Assembly (NCBI GenBank): GCA_964602515.1
Contig: CAZRRJ010000005.1
Coordinates: 243,897-307,896 of the forward strand
Reading direction: 5' to 3'
Length of the DNA stretch: 64,000 nucleotides
From: Carboxylicivirga sp964602515
Lineage (GTDB): Bacteria > Bacteroidota > Bacteroidia > Bacteroidales > Marinilabiliaceae
Shown here: positions 38,079-47,031 of the stretch, one piece after another
Numbering within the stretch: the first letter of the stretch is position 1
Layout: each line of letters starts with the position of its first letter
Position numbers and translations under genes: made by a program
Notes under the pieces: model-generated
Told to the model about the DNA's origin: nothing
Database searches by the model: none
Seen by the model: only the letters and a program-made list of their open reading frames with translations

Positions 38079-38818
38079 ACGACCTTAATTATACTTCTAC
38101 CTTCTTCTTTGTGAAGTGCCATTCTAAATTCATTAAAATTAGCTTCTTTCATTTCAAACACTGAATAGTTCGAACCAATAAACTGCAGATAATGTGCATC
38201 AGAAGAACGTAAAACCGTATACTTTCTCAACTCCGGATGTAAATTCATCTGCTCTTCAATATCTTCATTAGCACTAACACCTATAGCATCAGGTACAATC
38301 TCAAAAGGCATAAATCCTAATTGACTATAAATACTATAACTCTGTCGGAATATATGCGCTGGAATAAACACCCCATCTAAGGCCTTTACCTTTTGCTCAA
38401 CCTCATTTATAGTTTGATTTATAGCACTTAATAGTAGGCGCTCTTCTTGTCCTAAAATCTCCTCATCGGCATCAACCCAAACCTGATGCCCAAATTTTTC
38501 CACATTATTGGGTATCATAGGAAGATGTTCATCAAGGTAATTCTGAAAGACTTCAAGTTTCTGAAAATTTTCAAAGAACGTTAAACAGTGAACCTCTTCT
38601 TTGGAGCATACTTCTGCCCCACAAAACACTGATAAACCAAATTTTTTCCCAACCCTATACACTTCAGCACACTGTCTTGTTGTATTATGATCGGTTATGC
38701 CTATAATATCTAACCCTTTTTCTAAAGCTTTCTTTACAATATTTACCGGGCTCATCTCTAAACTTCCACATGGAGATAAGACTGTATGCATGTGTAAATC
38801 AGCCTTAAAAGTCTTCAT
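38075..38818 (-). CDS. PHP-domain phosphoesterase-like protein in hydrogenase operon
   Basis: This 247-residue protein has the PHP metal-binding motifs: DLHMHTVLSPCGS near the N-terminus, GITDHNTT near residue 40, VFCGAEV and a SDAHYLQF motif near residue 210. They supply the histidines and aspartates of a trinuclear centre. The substrate is unknown. PHP genes travel with HydABC operons in many anaerobes, a conserved but unexplained association. It ends 4 nt inside the HATPase gene and starts 1 nt before the DRTGG gene stop. Confidence 0.88.
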   Translation of the reverse strand: MKTFKADLHMHTVLSPCGSLEMSPVNIVKKALEKGLDIIGITDHNTTRQCAEVYRVGKKFGLSVFCGAEVCSKEEVHCLTFFENFQKLEVFQNYLDEHLPMIPNNVEKFGHQVWVDADEEILGQEERLLLSAINQTINEVEQKVKALDGVFIPAHIFRQSYSIYSQLGFMPFEIVPDAIGVSANEDIEEQMNLHPELRKYTVLRSSDAHYLQFIGSNYSVFEMKEANFNEFRMALHKEEGRSIIKVV

Positions 38819-38819
38819 G

Positions 38820-39155
38820 TCAATGTTTTAATAATGCATACAACTGCCCAGACAACTCGAATGCTTCCATTTCTGTACTTAATAATGGAATACCTTCATC
38901 ATTACTCTGACTAATGGTATTTTCTTCTGCTTCAAATCCTTTTACTATTATTATGGCTGCCACTTCTTTAAGCGAAGCAACTGCCATTACATTACGGTGG
39001 GTTTGAAGCGTAATCCACACCTGACCTTCTTTAGCATTACCCATTACGTCACTTAAAAGGTCAGATGTGTATCCTCCTGTTATCTCATTATGAATACCTT
39101 CATTCCCACCAATAACTTTAAGGTTAAGCTTTTCTACTATATCACAAACTTTCAT
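38820..39155 (-). CDS. DRTGG-like protein (hydrogenase-associated)
   Basis: This protein is 111 residues from the ATG at 39155, which is preceded by AAGGAGC, a good ribosome site 6-7 nt upstream; an earlier in-frame ATG at 39188 lies deep inside the upstream gene and is less likely. The sequence MKVCDIVEKLNLKVIGGNEG...GGYTSDLLSDVMGNA matches DRTGG-domain-like proteins found beside hydrogenases. It overlaps the upstream Fe-S gene by 14 nt. It has no catalytic motif, and a ligand-binding regulatory role is likely but unproven. Confidence 0.85.
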   Translation of the reverse strand: MKVCDIVEKLNLKVIGGNEGIHNEITGGYTSDLLSDVMGNAKEGQVWITLQTHRNVMAVASLKEVAAIIIVKGFEAEENTISQSNDEGIPLLSTEMEAFELSGQLYALLKH

Positions 39156-40530
39156 TTTTTGCTCCTTTTTTCTTACAGTCTTTATCAAGTCGATCTTTAC
39201 CCCATGTATGCTCTATAATACGGATAGAATGCTCAGGATCCAGCTTTTTAGTTTTCTCCATCATGCGCTGAAGGAAGACACAGTTTGACAAATGCGCTTC
39301 TTTTCTTACAATATCTTTAGCCAAACTTTCGCAATTAGGTGCCCCGCATGCTCCACAATCAATGCCAGGTAAATAACACATCATCCGACGAACACGCTCC
39401 ATCTTCTTTAATGCAATCCCCATATCTTCATCAAGCACCATCATTGAACGAGGCTCAATTTTCCCTACTCTTAAATTTTCTTTAACCTGCTTTTTATGAC
39501 TTTCTGATATATTTTGTACTATTTTTCCTGATGAAACCATTCTTTCTGCCCGGGTTTTAATACGTTCCACAGTCAAAAAACGATTCTCAGTCAACAATAC
39601 TCCTCCGGCACAGCTTTGATCACATGCTCTTAGTTCAAGAAAATCGACATTAACAATTTCATCATTCTCAATCTTCTCAAGAAATGAAATAACATTATGA
39701 ATTTCATCTATGGCTAAGCATCGGCCTACCATATGACTAGCTTCACCTTCCGTTAAACTCCAGTTAAGTCCTTTTGGCGAAAGGTAGGGAACAATATCAT
39801 TACAGGTATCAGATGATTCTCCCTTTGTTTTAAGAACATGATAAACCTTATTGTATAAAAAATCCATATTAATAACACCATCAACATTTGATGTTTCCTC
39901 ACCAACAGGATTTTTAACGGTAGCAATTTTAGAAGCACAGGGTGTAACATAAAAAACACCAATCTCATCCGCACTCTTTCCTTCTTCCTGCAATAGTTGC
40001 CGATAATATAACGCTGAACTATCAATAGGTGGCTTAATTGGAATTATATTATTAACCAAGCCCGGAAAACGTACCTGTATTAAACGAACAATAGACGGGC
40101 AAAATGCGCTTATCATTGGCTTATCTCTATCAGACCTTAGCTCATCAAGAATTGAATCATTAATAACATCAACAGTTGCCTCAGCAGGTACCACATGTGT
40201 AAAACCAAGTCCCTTAAGTACATCTATTATCTCACACTCTTTTATTTGTTTTGAGAACTGACCAATAAACACAGATGGTAGAATTGCAATACGATACCTG
40301 AAGTTAAATATCTTTTCAAAATCATCCTGTTCTACATAAATAGCATCTACCGGGCATGCTTTCATACACTCTCCACAATCGACACACCAGTTTTTACGGA
40401 TAGATGCAACACCATCCCTGATTCGTATAGCATCCGTAGGACAAACATTCATACAATGCGTACATCCATAGCATAAATCTTCGTCTACCTGTAATGCATG
40501 ATAAAACTGTTGTTCGCTCATCATTAACAT
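39142..40530 (-). CDS. Hydrogenase-like Fe-S protein with degenerate H-cluster domain (regulatory type)
   Basis: This 462-residue protein starts with two 4Fe-4S motifs (CYGCTHCMNVCP and CVDCGECMKACP). It then has a divergent [FeFe] hydrogenase large-subunit domain with AFCPSIVRLI in place of TSCCPGW, TPCASKIA in place of MPCxxKxxE, and RACDQSCAGG in place of the L3 motif. A C-terminal CGACGAPNC motif adds another cluster. The weak L1-L3 motifs resemble group C/D-type proteins rather than productive hydrogenases. I infer a sensory or electron-transfer role. It is 1 nt from the RsbW-like gene. Confidence 0.82.
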   Translation of the reverse strand: MLMMSEQQFYHALQVDEDLCYGCTHCMNVCPTDAIRIRDGVASIRKNWCVDCGECMKACPVDAIYVEQDDFEKIFNFRYRIAILPSVFIGQFSKQIKECEIIDVLKGLGFTHVVPAEATVDVINDSILDELRSDRDKPMISAFCPSIVRLIQVRFPGLVNNIIPIKPPIDSSALYYRQLLQEEGKSADEIGVFYVTPCASKIATVKNPVGEETSNVDGVINMDFLYNKVYHVLKTKGESSDTCNDIVPYLSPKGLNWSLTEGEASHMVGRCLAIDEIHNVISFLEKIENDEIVNVDFLELRACDQSCAGGVLLTENRFLTVERIKTRAERMVSSGKIVQNISESHKKQVKENLRVGKIEPRSMMVLDEDMGIALKKMERVRRMMCYLPGIDCGACGAPNCESLAKDIVRKEAHLSNCVFLQRMMEKTKKLDPEHSIRIIEHTWGKDRLDKDCKKKGAKNESL

Positions 40531-40531
40531 T

Positions 40532-40948
40532 TTAACTTGATAAATTAGTAATTAATTCAACTACCGTACCTACACCTACTTTACTTTTAATATCAATTGA
40601 ATCAGCATTTCTTTTCATATTTGGCAAACCCATTCCGGCACCAAATCCCATCTCACGCACCATAGCTGAAGCAGTAGAATAGCCTACTTGCATTGCCAAA
40701 TCAATATCTGGTATACCCGGCCCTTCATCTTCTATGCAGATATAAATACGATTAGTATCAATATCTACAAAGACTTTACCTTTATAAGCATGTGCCACCA
40801 CATTCACTTCTCCCTCATACAAAGCCACAACAACACGCTTTATCACCTTCGGATCAACATTTAGCTGTTTGAGTATCTTTTTTACACTACTTGCAGCATT
40901 ACCTGCTTTTGTAAAATTTCCTCCTTCAACATCGTAGCTAAATTTCAT
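40532..40948 (-). CDS. RsbW-like anti-sigma/HATPase protein
   Basis: This 138-residue protein is a serine-kinase-like HATPase. N-box YEGEVNVVAHAYKG, G1 DEGPGIPD and G2 GFGAGMGLPNMKR are visible. RsbW-type proteins act in partner-switching pathways with SpoIIE/RsbU phosphatases, and such a phosphatase lies at 41567-42757. No antagonist (STAS) gene is seen in the window. Gaps are 1 nt to the next gene and 9 nt from the upstream DRTGG gene. Confidence 0.87.
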   Translation of the reverse strand: MKFSYDVEGGNFTKAGNAASSVKKILKQLNVDPKVIKRVVVALYEGEVNVVAHAYKGKVFVDIDTNRIYICIEDEGPGIPDIDLAMQVGYSTASAMVREMGFGAGMGLPNMKRNADSIDIKSKVGVGTVVELITNLSS

Positions 40949-40957
40949 AATTCTCTA

Positions 40958-41314
40958 TCAATAAACAGGATTTAAACCTGCTCCATACAACAATCCAATT
41001 GTTCTAAACATAGAGTATTTACACTCCATTAGCACTAAATTATTCTCAATTGCAATTTCTTTCATTTCGGGAGTTATTTTCTTCCCCCTAACAAATACAA
41101 CACAATCCAGATCTGCCATTTCAGCCGTTCTAATTGTTTGCATATTTGTTAAACCTGTAATCAGAACAAGGTGCTCAGATTCGAGTGTTAATACATCACT
41201 CATTAAATCACTGGCAAATCCACAAATGATGTCATTATCAATAAATTCTTCACCACAAATGATTTGTGCATCCAGAACTTCCGCAATTTTTCGTATTTTC
41301 ATTGTTGATACCAT
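40958..41314 (-). CDS. DRTGG-like protein (second copy)
   Basis: This 118-residue protein resembles the one at 38820: KIRKIAEVLDAQIICGEEFIDNDIICGFASDLMSDVL. The two share the pattern of an Asp-Leu-Leu/Met-Ser-Asp-Val motif. It is the first gene after a 252-nt gap, so it likely starts the main hydrogenase operon. An internal ATG four codons in is an equal start candidate. Function unknown; a nucleotide- or ligand-binding regulator is plausible by family. Confidence 0.83.
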   Translation of the reverse strand: MVSTMKIRKIAEVLDAQIICGEEFIDNDIICGFASDLMSDVLTLESEHLVLITGLTNMQTIRTAEMADLDCVVFVRGKKITPEMKEIAIENNLVLMECKYSMFRTIGLLYGAGLNPVY

Positions 41315-41566
41315 ATAATTTATCTTACAACAGTGTTTTTATTCTTCGTAAATGAAGAACTTTTTTCCAGAATACTTAACAAACTAATACTAATATACCG
41401 AGAAAAAAAAAGTCTGATATTGGTTTTCAACAATACAGAACAAGTCTAAATTAAAACCCAACATATCAACACATAAGAAGGAAAGAAACTATCAAATCAT
41501 AAGAAATGTTAATTATCACCTACTAATTCGTAACAAAACTTAATTTAATGATTTTAATCAGGTTTA

Positions 41567-42757
41567 TTATAAATATTCAATATCAACATTCTTTAGTAAT
41601 TTCTCTTCTAAAAGACGTATAATACGCTTTACCACAGTACGTCTTATTTCTAACTCAACTGGCAGATCTGGATCCTGATGGGCAACATTAATCCTCGTTC
41701 CATTTAGAATATGAATCTGGTCACTCTCTAATAACATTTTTATAATTTGATCTGCCGGTCCATTTGATAATTTTACATTTGAGTTATAGGTCTCAAGCAA
41801 ACGTGCTACTTTACCTAGGGTAAGGATTCCCTCCGTTACTAAATCAACCCCTTCCATATGCGAAGCCGGAGGAAGTTCGTTATCTTCAGATTCAATGCCG
41901 GCATCAAACGTTAAGGCTAACTCTCGTGCTATAATTTCGGCTGTTGTTCCACCTGCAATTATTTTTTTACCCTTAAACTGCTGTAATTTAAGTGCAAAGT
42001 TGAAATCACTATGCTCATCAAATGGTGGTCCAGTAATTAACAACAGTTTGCGCGGTTCCCTGTAATAGATAACTCCACATGATGAATCATCCTTAGGCTT
42101 GTCTTCATCGTGCAATAAGGCCATATTAATTACCTTCTGAGCCAGCTTACCGGAAGAAGCATAAGGGGAATATCTAACAATTTTCTTTACGTATTCACCC
42201 AGTTCATCGCGCCCCCAACCAAATGGAAATGCCCGGGTTCCCATACCTGATTGAACAATACCATCTGACCAGAAGAAAATACGATCCTCTAATTGTGCCT
42301 TAAACTTACAAATTCGTAGCTTCTTTCCTTTATTCTGCTCACTCTTAAGCACTAGGTCTTCCCAACCAGGATCAAATTCTTCCTGCCCCCTGGTAATTAA
42401 ACAAAGTGGATTATCATATTCAACAATCGTAGTTACTCCATCATCTTCAATGTCAATAATTGTAAAAGTGCTATAACTAACTTTTCGTACACTACATACC
42501 GGTAATGTATTCATTATAATTTCAGCCGTCCGGGCAACTTCACGATGCTCAATTGTAAAATTCATTGCCATAGAAGAAGTTAGCGTAGCAAGCACATTAG
42601 CCTTCACTCCACTTCCCATTCCATCAGATAACACAGCAATTATTCGTCCCTCTTCTTTAATACGGTGAGAGAGAAAAACATCACCACATATTAATTCACC
42701 TGCGTGATTATTCTGGCGACATTCAACATCAATGAAGAAACTATTTTCCGGAACCAT
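41567..42757 (-). CDS. SpoIIE/RsbU-like PP2C serine phosphatase
   Basis: This 396-residue protein has an N-terminal PP2C-type phosphatase domain: AVLSDGMGSGVKAN near residue 40, FFWSDGIVQSGMG near 155, and KPKDDSSCGVIYY near 230, supplying the Mn-binding aspartates. The C-terminal 150 residues form a separate domain with FKGKKIIAGGTTAEIIAREL. RsbU/SpoIIE phosphatases dephosphorylate anti-sigma antagonists. It overlaps the upstream HydS-like gene by 17 nt, suggesting it reads out the state of that putative sensor. Gene is intact. Confidence 0.85.
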   Translation of the reverse strand: MVPENSFFIDVECRQNNHAGELICGDVFLSHRIKEEGRIIAVLSDGMGSGVKANVLATLTSSMAMNFTIEHREVARTAEIIMNTLPVCSVRKVSYSTFTIIDIEDDGVTTIVEYDNPLCLITRGQEEFDPGWEDLVLKSEQNKGKKLRICKFKAQLEDRIFFWSDGIVQSGMGTRAFPFGWGRDELGEYVKKIVRYSPYASSGKLAQKVINMALLHDEDKPKDDSSCGVIYYREPRKLLLITGPPFDEHSDFNFALKLQQFKGKKIIAGGTTAEIIARELALTFDAGIESEDNELPPASHMEGVDLVTEGILTLGKVARLLETYNSNVKLSNGPADQIIKMLLESDQIHILNGTRINVAHQDPDLPVELEIRRTVVKRIIRLLEEKLLKNVDIEYL

Positions 42758-44600
42758 CTGATTCTCTTAACTGCTGAGCTTCAATTATACTATTTAGAGT
42801 TTTCTCTGTTTTTGATGCACTTTCCCCCAATAAAAAAGCAATCTGCTGAACAGTTTCGAGGTTTTCTTTTATCACATCTCGGGCTCGCTTAATAACCTCT
42901 TCCTTCCTCACTTCAGGCATAACAAGATCTCTTATAATACCACCCACAACTTTATTTCGCTTAATGGTAAATACTGAAACATTCAATATTGAATTTCCAT
43001 ACTCAACGTCTCTGTCTAGCACATCCTGTCCTGACTGTAATACAGTTGAAAATACCTTATAAAAATCAACCAGACTTTTAAGTTCAGCTCCCTTTAAGCC
43101 TGGAATAACTTCTGCAATTTCGGTTGTATCATCACCAAGCATATGAATAAACCGCTCATTAGCCTCTATAACCTTCAACTTATCATTAACAATTACTACT
43201 CCGGCCCTTAATTTATTTAGCATAGCTGTAGTCGTTTCTGCTGCCTCTCTTGCCAACCTTTCTTCCCTTCTTGCTTTTTCCTCACTTTCAACTAGTGCTT
43301 CCTGCGATCTTTTATATTTTTTATTAGAAGCATTTACTTTATTAACATATGACCGGAGTGTTTTTATTGAATACGTATAACATTGCTCATAGTTGGTCAG
43401 GCCTTGTAAATGTGCAACAGCAAACTCCCTGCAAGTTGGATAACCACATGCCCCACATCCCAATTGATCCTCAAGTTTAGATTTGCCCATATCTGCCAAT
43501 ATAATATCAACTTCTGCTTTTGTTGGTAATGGTAAGCGTACATCTTTAACTTTAAATGAACGAGACAAGTCTAAGGTTTTAAATTCCTCAATATCTAACC
43601 TCCATTGGTAGGCATCTATGGCTTTCATTCGTTTATTGACATATTTTATAACCTGAGAACGTCTTGTAAATTTCTTTCCTCTTTTACTTGTTCCAGGCCC
43701 TTGTATACATCCTTTGCAATAAAACAGATCAAGGTGTTGATTCAACTGAATCTCTGATTTAAATTCTTTTATTGATTGCAAAAAATTAGTTCTTCCTTCT
43801 GTAATCAATATATCGCCTTCTAACAAGCCTTGATTGATATCTACAGCCTGAAACAAACCATGAGATACAGGAAATAATCCACCTTTTCTACCTAATGGTG
43901 GATCAAATTCGCTAAATTCAACCGTATTTTCTGAAATACCTCTTTGTTTGAATATTTTACGAAGCTCTACAAAAGTGATAACCCCATTAACATGGCCATC
44001 AGTATTATAAAATTGCTTTCTTTCATCTTTTGCTGCTGTACATGCTGTTATGTAAACAATCTTAATATTATCTCCATAACGCTTTCGTAATACCTTAGTC
44101 ATTGCAATGTATGGCGGCACAATGGGTGCTAAATTATCAAGTAACTCAGGCTCTTGCCTTTCAATATAGCTTACAACAGGCGGACATTTTGTTGAAATGA
44201 AGTACTTACCCTGAAAATTATCGACCAAGTCTTTGTATCGATAAGCCACTAAATCAACCCCAAAAGACATTTCTGTAACAATCTGAAAGCCTACTTCACG
44301 AATCATTGCTACAAACTTCCTATAATCTGTAATATCGGTAAATTCACCTGATATAGCAGGATCACAAATAGCTGCAACCTTATGGCCTTCTGCAATCAAA
44401 TTTTCAATATTTTGAATACCATCCCTATAACTTATTGCTTCCTGTGCACACATTGTAACGCATTGCCCACACCCGATACATCTATCCGGAAGAATTTGGG
44501 CATGTTTATCTGCAATTTTAATAGCTTTAGCAGGACAAACCCTAACACAGGTATAACTGAGATTACACCTTTCTTTATTACTTACAATTAACTGACTCAT
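42741..44600 (-). CDS. PAS-containing sensory [FeFe]-hydrogenase-like protein (HydS/group C type)
   Basis: This 619-residue protein has two N-terminal 4Fe-4S motifs (an unusual CNLSYTCVRVCP, and CIGCGQCVTMCA). A hydrogenase-like domain follows with STKCPPVVSYIE for L1, TACTAAKDE for L2 and FYCKGCIQGPG for L3. A CGACGYPTCREFA cluster motif lies near residue 385. A coiled coil at about 430-470 leads to a PAS-like domain (about 475-580, LRAGVVIVNDKLKVIEANERF). This is the layout of group C sensory hydrogenases, which are thought to sense H2 or redox state. The phosphatase gene follows and overlaps by 17 nt, a natural output. Confidence 0.85.
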   Translation of the reverse strand: MSQLIVSNKERCNLSYTCVRVCPAKAIKIADKHAQILPDRCIGCGQCVTMCAQEAISYRDGIQNIENLIAEGHKVAAICDPAISGEFTDITDYRKFVAMIREVGFQIVTEMSFGVDLVAYRYKDLVDNFQGKYFISTKCPPVVSYIERQEPELLDNLAPIVPPYIAMTKVLRKRYGDNIKIVYITACTAAKDERKQFYNTDGHVNGVITFVELRKIFKQRGISENTVEFSEFDPPLGRKGGLFPVSHGLFQAVDINQGLLEGDILITEGRTNFLQSIKEFKSEIQLNQHLDLFYCKGCIQGPGTSKRGKKFTRRSQVIKYVNKRMKAIDAYQWRLDIEEFKTLDLSRSFKVKDVRLPLPTKAEVDIILADMGKSKLEDQLGCGACGYPTCREFAVAHLQGLTNYEQCYTYSIKTLRSYVNKVNASNKKYKRSQEALVESEEKARREERLAREAAETTTAMLNKLRAGVVIVNDKLKVIEANERFIHMLGDDTTEIAEVIPGLKGAELKSLVDFYKVFSTVLQSGQDVLDRDVEYGNSILNVSVFTIKRNKVVGGIIRDLVMPEVRKEEVIKRARDVIKENLETVQQIAFLLGESASKTEKTLNSIIEAQQLRESDGSGK

Positions 44601-44615
44601 AAAATCTTACTCCTA

Positions 44616-44867
44616 CTATTTAACCCCAAAATACCCGTTTAGCAATTCATAAACATTTTCAATGGATACATTAGAAAATAACGTATTATTAATACTTAAT
44701 ATAGGACCTTCTTCACACTTTCCTCTACACAAATCGCCATGAAAGAACACTTCTGCATTTAAATTATACTCTTTTAAATAGTCCTTTACAATGGCCAAAA
44801 TATCTTTATTTCCCCTTGAAAAACAAGAGCTACCTAAACAAATTACTATTTCATACTTAGTCTCCAT
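44616..44867 (-). CDS. Small 2Fe-2S thioredoxin-fold protein
   Basis: This 83-residue protein is a single NuoE/HndB-like 2Fe-2S domain. Its cysteines are CLGSSCFSRG (C-x4-C) and GDLCRGKCEEGP (C-x3-C). It lies 15 nt before the PAS-containing hydrogenase-like gene and probably passes electrons to it. Standard domain length, no membrane segment. Confidence 0.88.
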   Translation of the reverse strand: METKYEIVICLGSSCFSRGNKDILAIVKDYLKEYNLNAEVFFHGDLCRGKCEEGPILSINNTLFSNVSIENVYELLNGYFGVK

Positions 44868-44989
44868 AACTTATATAACTAGTAATAGTGCACGAGCTTG
44901 TAATTTAAATAAATATTTACACTCAAGCCTATTACATGGTTTATTTAATTAAGAAGAAACTAACCAAAACCAGTTGCTTCATTATAAAA

Positions 44990-45883
44990 TCAATACCCGT
45001 TACGCGATGTGTAAAGGGTATATAATAACTCATGAGATCTTTCACCTAATGATTCCTTTAAGAACTCTTTATAAATATAAACAATCTCAGGGTTTTCATT
45101 TGATTTACGAATTAGCTTTAATGTATCTTCTTCATATATCACTTCGCTTCTTTTCTTTCGGATAGCTACTGAAGTTGGTATGGGTTGTCCTCCTCCACCT
45201 AAACAAACACCCGGACACGCCATAATCTCAATAAAATGATACTCTACTTTTTTATCACGAACAGGTCTTATATTTAAACCTTCAAATGGCACTTCTCTCC
45301 CAGTAACAATCTCATATACTGTGCACAATACCGCTTCCACAACACCCCCTGTTGTTCCAAAAATTACTGCAGCACCACTTGATTCTCCCATAATACTATC
45401 GTCCTCATCATCCGGCAATGAAGCAAAATCAATTCCTGCCTGTTTTATCATCAAAGCCAATTCCCTGGTAGTTAAAACATAATCCACATCTTTATACCCA
45501 CTACTACACATTTCTGGTCTGTCAGCCTCATATTTCTTAGCTGTACACGGCATAATCGAAACACTAATCATATTATTTGCTTCTACACCGATTTTATTGG
45601 CATAAAATGTTTTTGCAGGTGCCACAAACATCTGCGGTGGTGATTTGGCTGTTGAGACATTGGTTAAATACTCCGGGAAAGCATGTTCTATAAACTTTAT
45701 CCATCCGGATGAGCATGAAGTTGTCATCGGTATCTTAACCGTAACATCCTTGTCTTTTACAATATTCTTTTGTCGTTGAAGTAGCTCATGACCTTCCTCA
45801 ATTATAGTTAAATCAGCTGTAAAATCAGTATCAAGATCATTTTTAAATATCAGATCAAGTCGTTGTAAATTCTTTTTTCTCAT
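44990..45883 (-). pseudogene. Truncated second HydA with damaged H-cluster motif
   Basis: This 297-residue frame matches HydA from about residue 268 to the end, and the whole N-terminal ferredoxin part is missing. Its L1 motif reads TSCSSGW instead of TSCCPGW: the second cysteine, which ligates the 4Fe-4S part of the H-cluster in known enzymes, is serine. L2 (MPCTAKKYE) and L3 (EIMACPGVCLGGGGQP) are otherwise kept. The loss of both the accessory clusters and a ligand makes enzymatic activity unlikely. It is followed upstream by a fossil hydA tail. I call it a decayed paralogue; a retained regulatory role cannot be excluded because the frame is open. Confidence 0.65.
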
Positions 45884-46307
45884 GTGTTTAAATTATGCAT
45901 TATTGCCACATGAAACTCGCCAAATTTGAACCTTTCCTAGTGTGAGGAGCTATTAGCTAACGCTGATTTTTAATTCTCATGGCTTGTTTCTCATCGTAAT
46001 AATGGGTTCCGCCCAAATACTCTCTGGCAACCTGCTATCCTTAATATCAAACATAGATTCTTTCTATGTGATTAATAAAGTTAATGCAGCAGATGGAGCT
46101 TTTTTGCCTAAAAAACTCTTTGACTCTTAATTGGTTTTACGTATTTTTTGGTATTCTACGAACTAACGATATGATTCTATTTTCTTTCAATTACCTTATT
46201 GGATAAAATAATTGCACATGTGTACTTTTAAACCTCAGTAAAATACTCATATAGAATATTTCCAGCCAGGTGATCAATTTCCTTTATTTCACCATTTTAG
46301 GTTCAAA
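45884..46307. other. Intergenic stretch holding hydrogenase remnants
   Basis: This 424-nt gap between the truncated hydA and the NuoE-like gene holds the fossil hydrogenase tail described separately. The rest (46171-46307) shows only short broken frames and no recognisable promoter or terminator. Confidence 0.55.
45957..46170 (-). pseudogene. Fossil fragment of a hydrogenase C-terminus
   Basis: Reading the minus strand of this gap, I see two pieces of a HydA-like tail in different frames. EYQKIRKTN (ending in an in-frame stop) followed by FLGKK recalls the IRKSNEN...FLG region. Downstream, REYLGGTHYYDEKQAMRIKNQR, with stop at 45957-45959, recalls the HTHYYDKKKK end of the intact HydA. Frameshifts and stops lie between. 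No intact frame spans the fragment. Boundaries are approximate. Confidence 0.5.
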
Positions 46308-46787
46308 TTAGTTGACTCTACTTTCTGAATTTTTATAACTCATTAAGATACCGCGTACCAATTCAGAAGAAAGTTTAGTATAAGGTTTATCGTTAATAAG
46401 TATTGCCGGCCCCTTATGGCATTGCCCTAAACAATTTGTTTCCAACAAAGTAAACATGCCATCATGACTTGTTTCTCCAAGTTGTATTTTAAGTACCGAC
46501 TCCAGCTCTTTAATAATCTGATTCTTACCATGTATCATACAGGTAATGGTTTTACATACCCGAATAACATATTTTCCCAATGGTTTGATATGCAAAAAAG
46601 AATAGAAAGTTGCCGTTCCATACACTTGCGCTGCAGAAATGTTGAGTTCTCTAGCCACTTCTACCATCGCATCTTCCGAGATGTGGTTCTCATAGCTAAC
46701 AATTCCCTGAAGAATAGGTAAAAGACTATCCACTGTAAAACCATATTGATCGGCAAGTTCTTTTACCACTTATTTATCTACTGCCAT
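46308..46787 (-). pseudogene. NuoE-like HydC paralogue with early in-frame stop
   Basis: The main frame starts with GTG at 46769 and encodes 153 residues of a NuoE-like 2Fe-2S protein, with all four cysteines kept (CKTITCM and CLGQCHKGP). Just upstream in the same frame lies ATG at 46785-46787 followed by four codons and a TAA at 46770-46772, immediately before the GTG. The conserved start thus appears to be broken by a nonsense change at codon 6 (MAVDK-stop). Translation might restart at GTG. Together with the decayed hydA beside it this looks like a decaying second hydrogenase locus. The alternative is a living gene with GTG start. Confidence 0.6.
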
Positions 46788-46976
46788 AATAAATTGATTT
46801 ATAAGGTTTACATAATCTAGTATAAAGAACTATTTCTTTAAAAGTTATGATTTTTTAACATCTAAGTCCAACATAACGCCCCTCTTTATCTCCTTTTTTC
46901 TTTATTAATTTTAATTCTTAATAACTCTACACTAATAGGTTAACAGCCCTTTAAGCAAATAACACTCTTATTTTAG

Positions 46977-46984
46977 TAATTTTG
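46977..46984 (+). promoter_or_regulatory. Candidate -7 box before the AlbA-domain gene
   Basis: TAATTTTG matches the Bacteroidota TAnnTTTG element, 47 nt before the predicted TTG start. No clear TTG lies 19-21 nt upstream, so this is tentative. Confidence 0.3.
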
Positions 46985-47031
46985 ATAATACTTGACTTCA
47001 CTTTTTTTATAATGAGTACAATTTACGACCT

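Noticed and set aside
39142..40530. A catalytic [FeFe] hydrogenase
   Set aside because: The L1-L3 motifs lack the conserved forms (AFCPS, TPCASK, RACDQSC), so a productive H-cluster is unlikely.
41340..41370. A TTCTTC/GAAGAA hairpin with a T run on the plus strand
   Set aside because: No plus-strand gene ends there; both neighbouring genes are on the minus strand, so the orientation is wrong for a terminator.
46992..47013. A sigma-70-like TTGACT...TATAAT promoter before the AlbA gene
   Set aside because: The spacer is only 10 nt, far too short.
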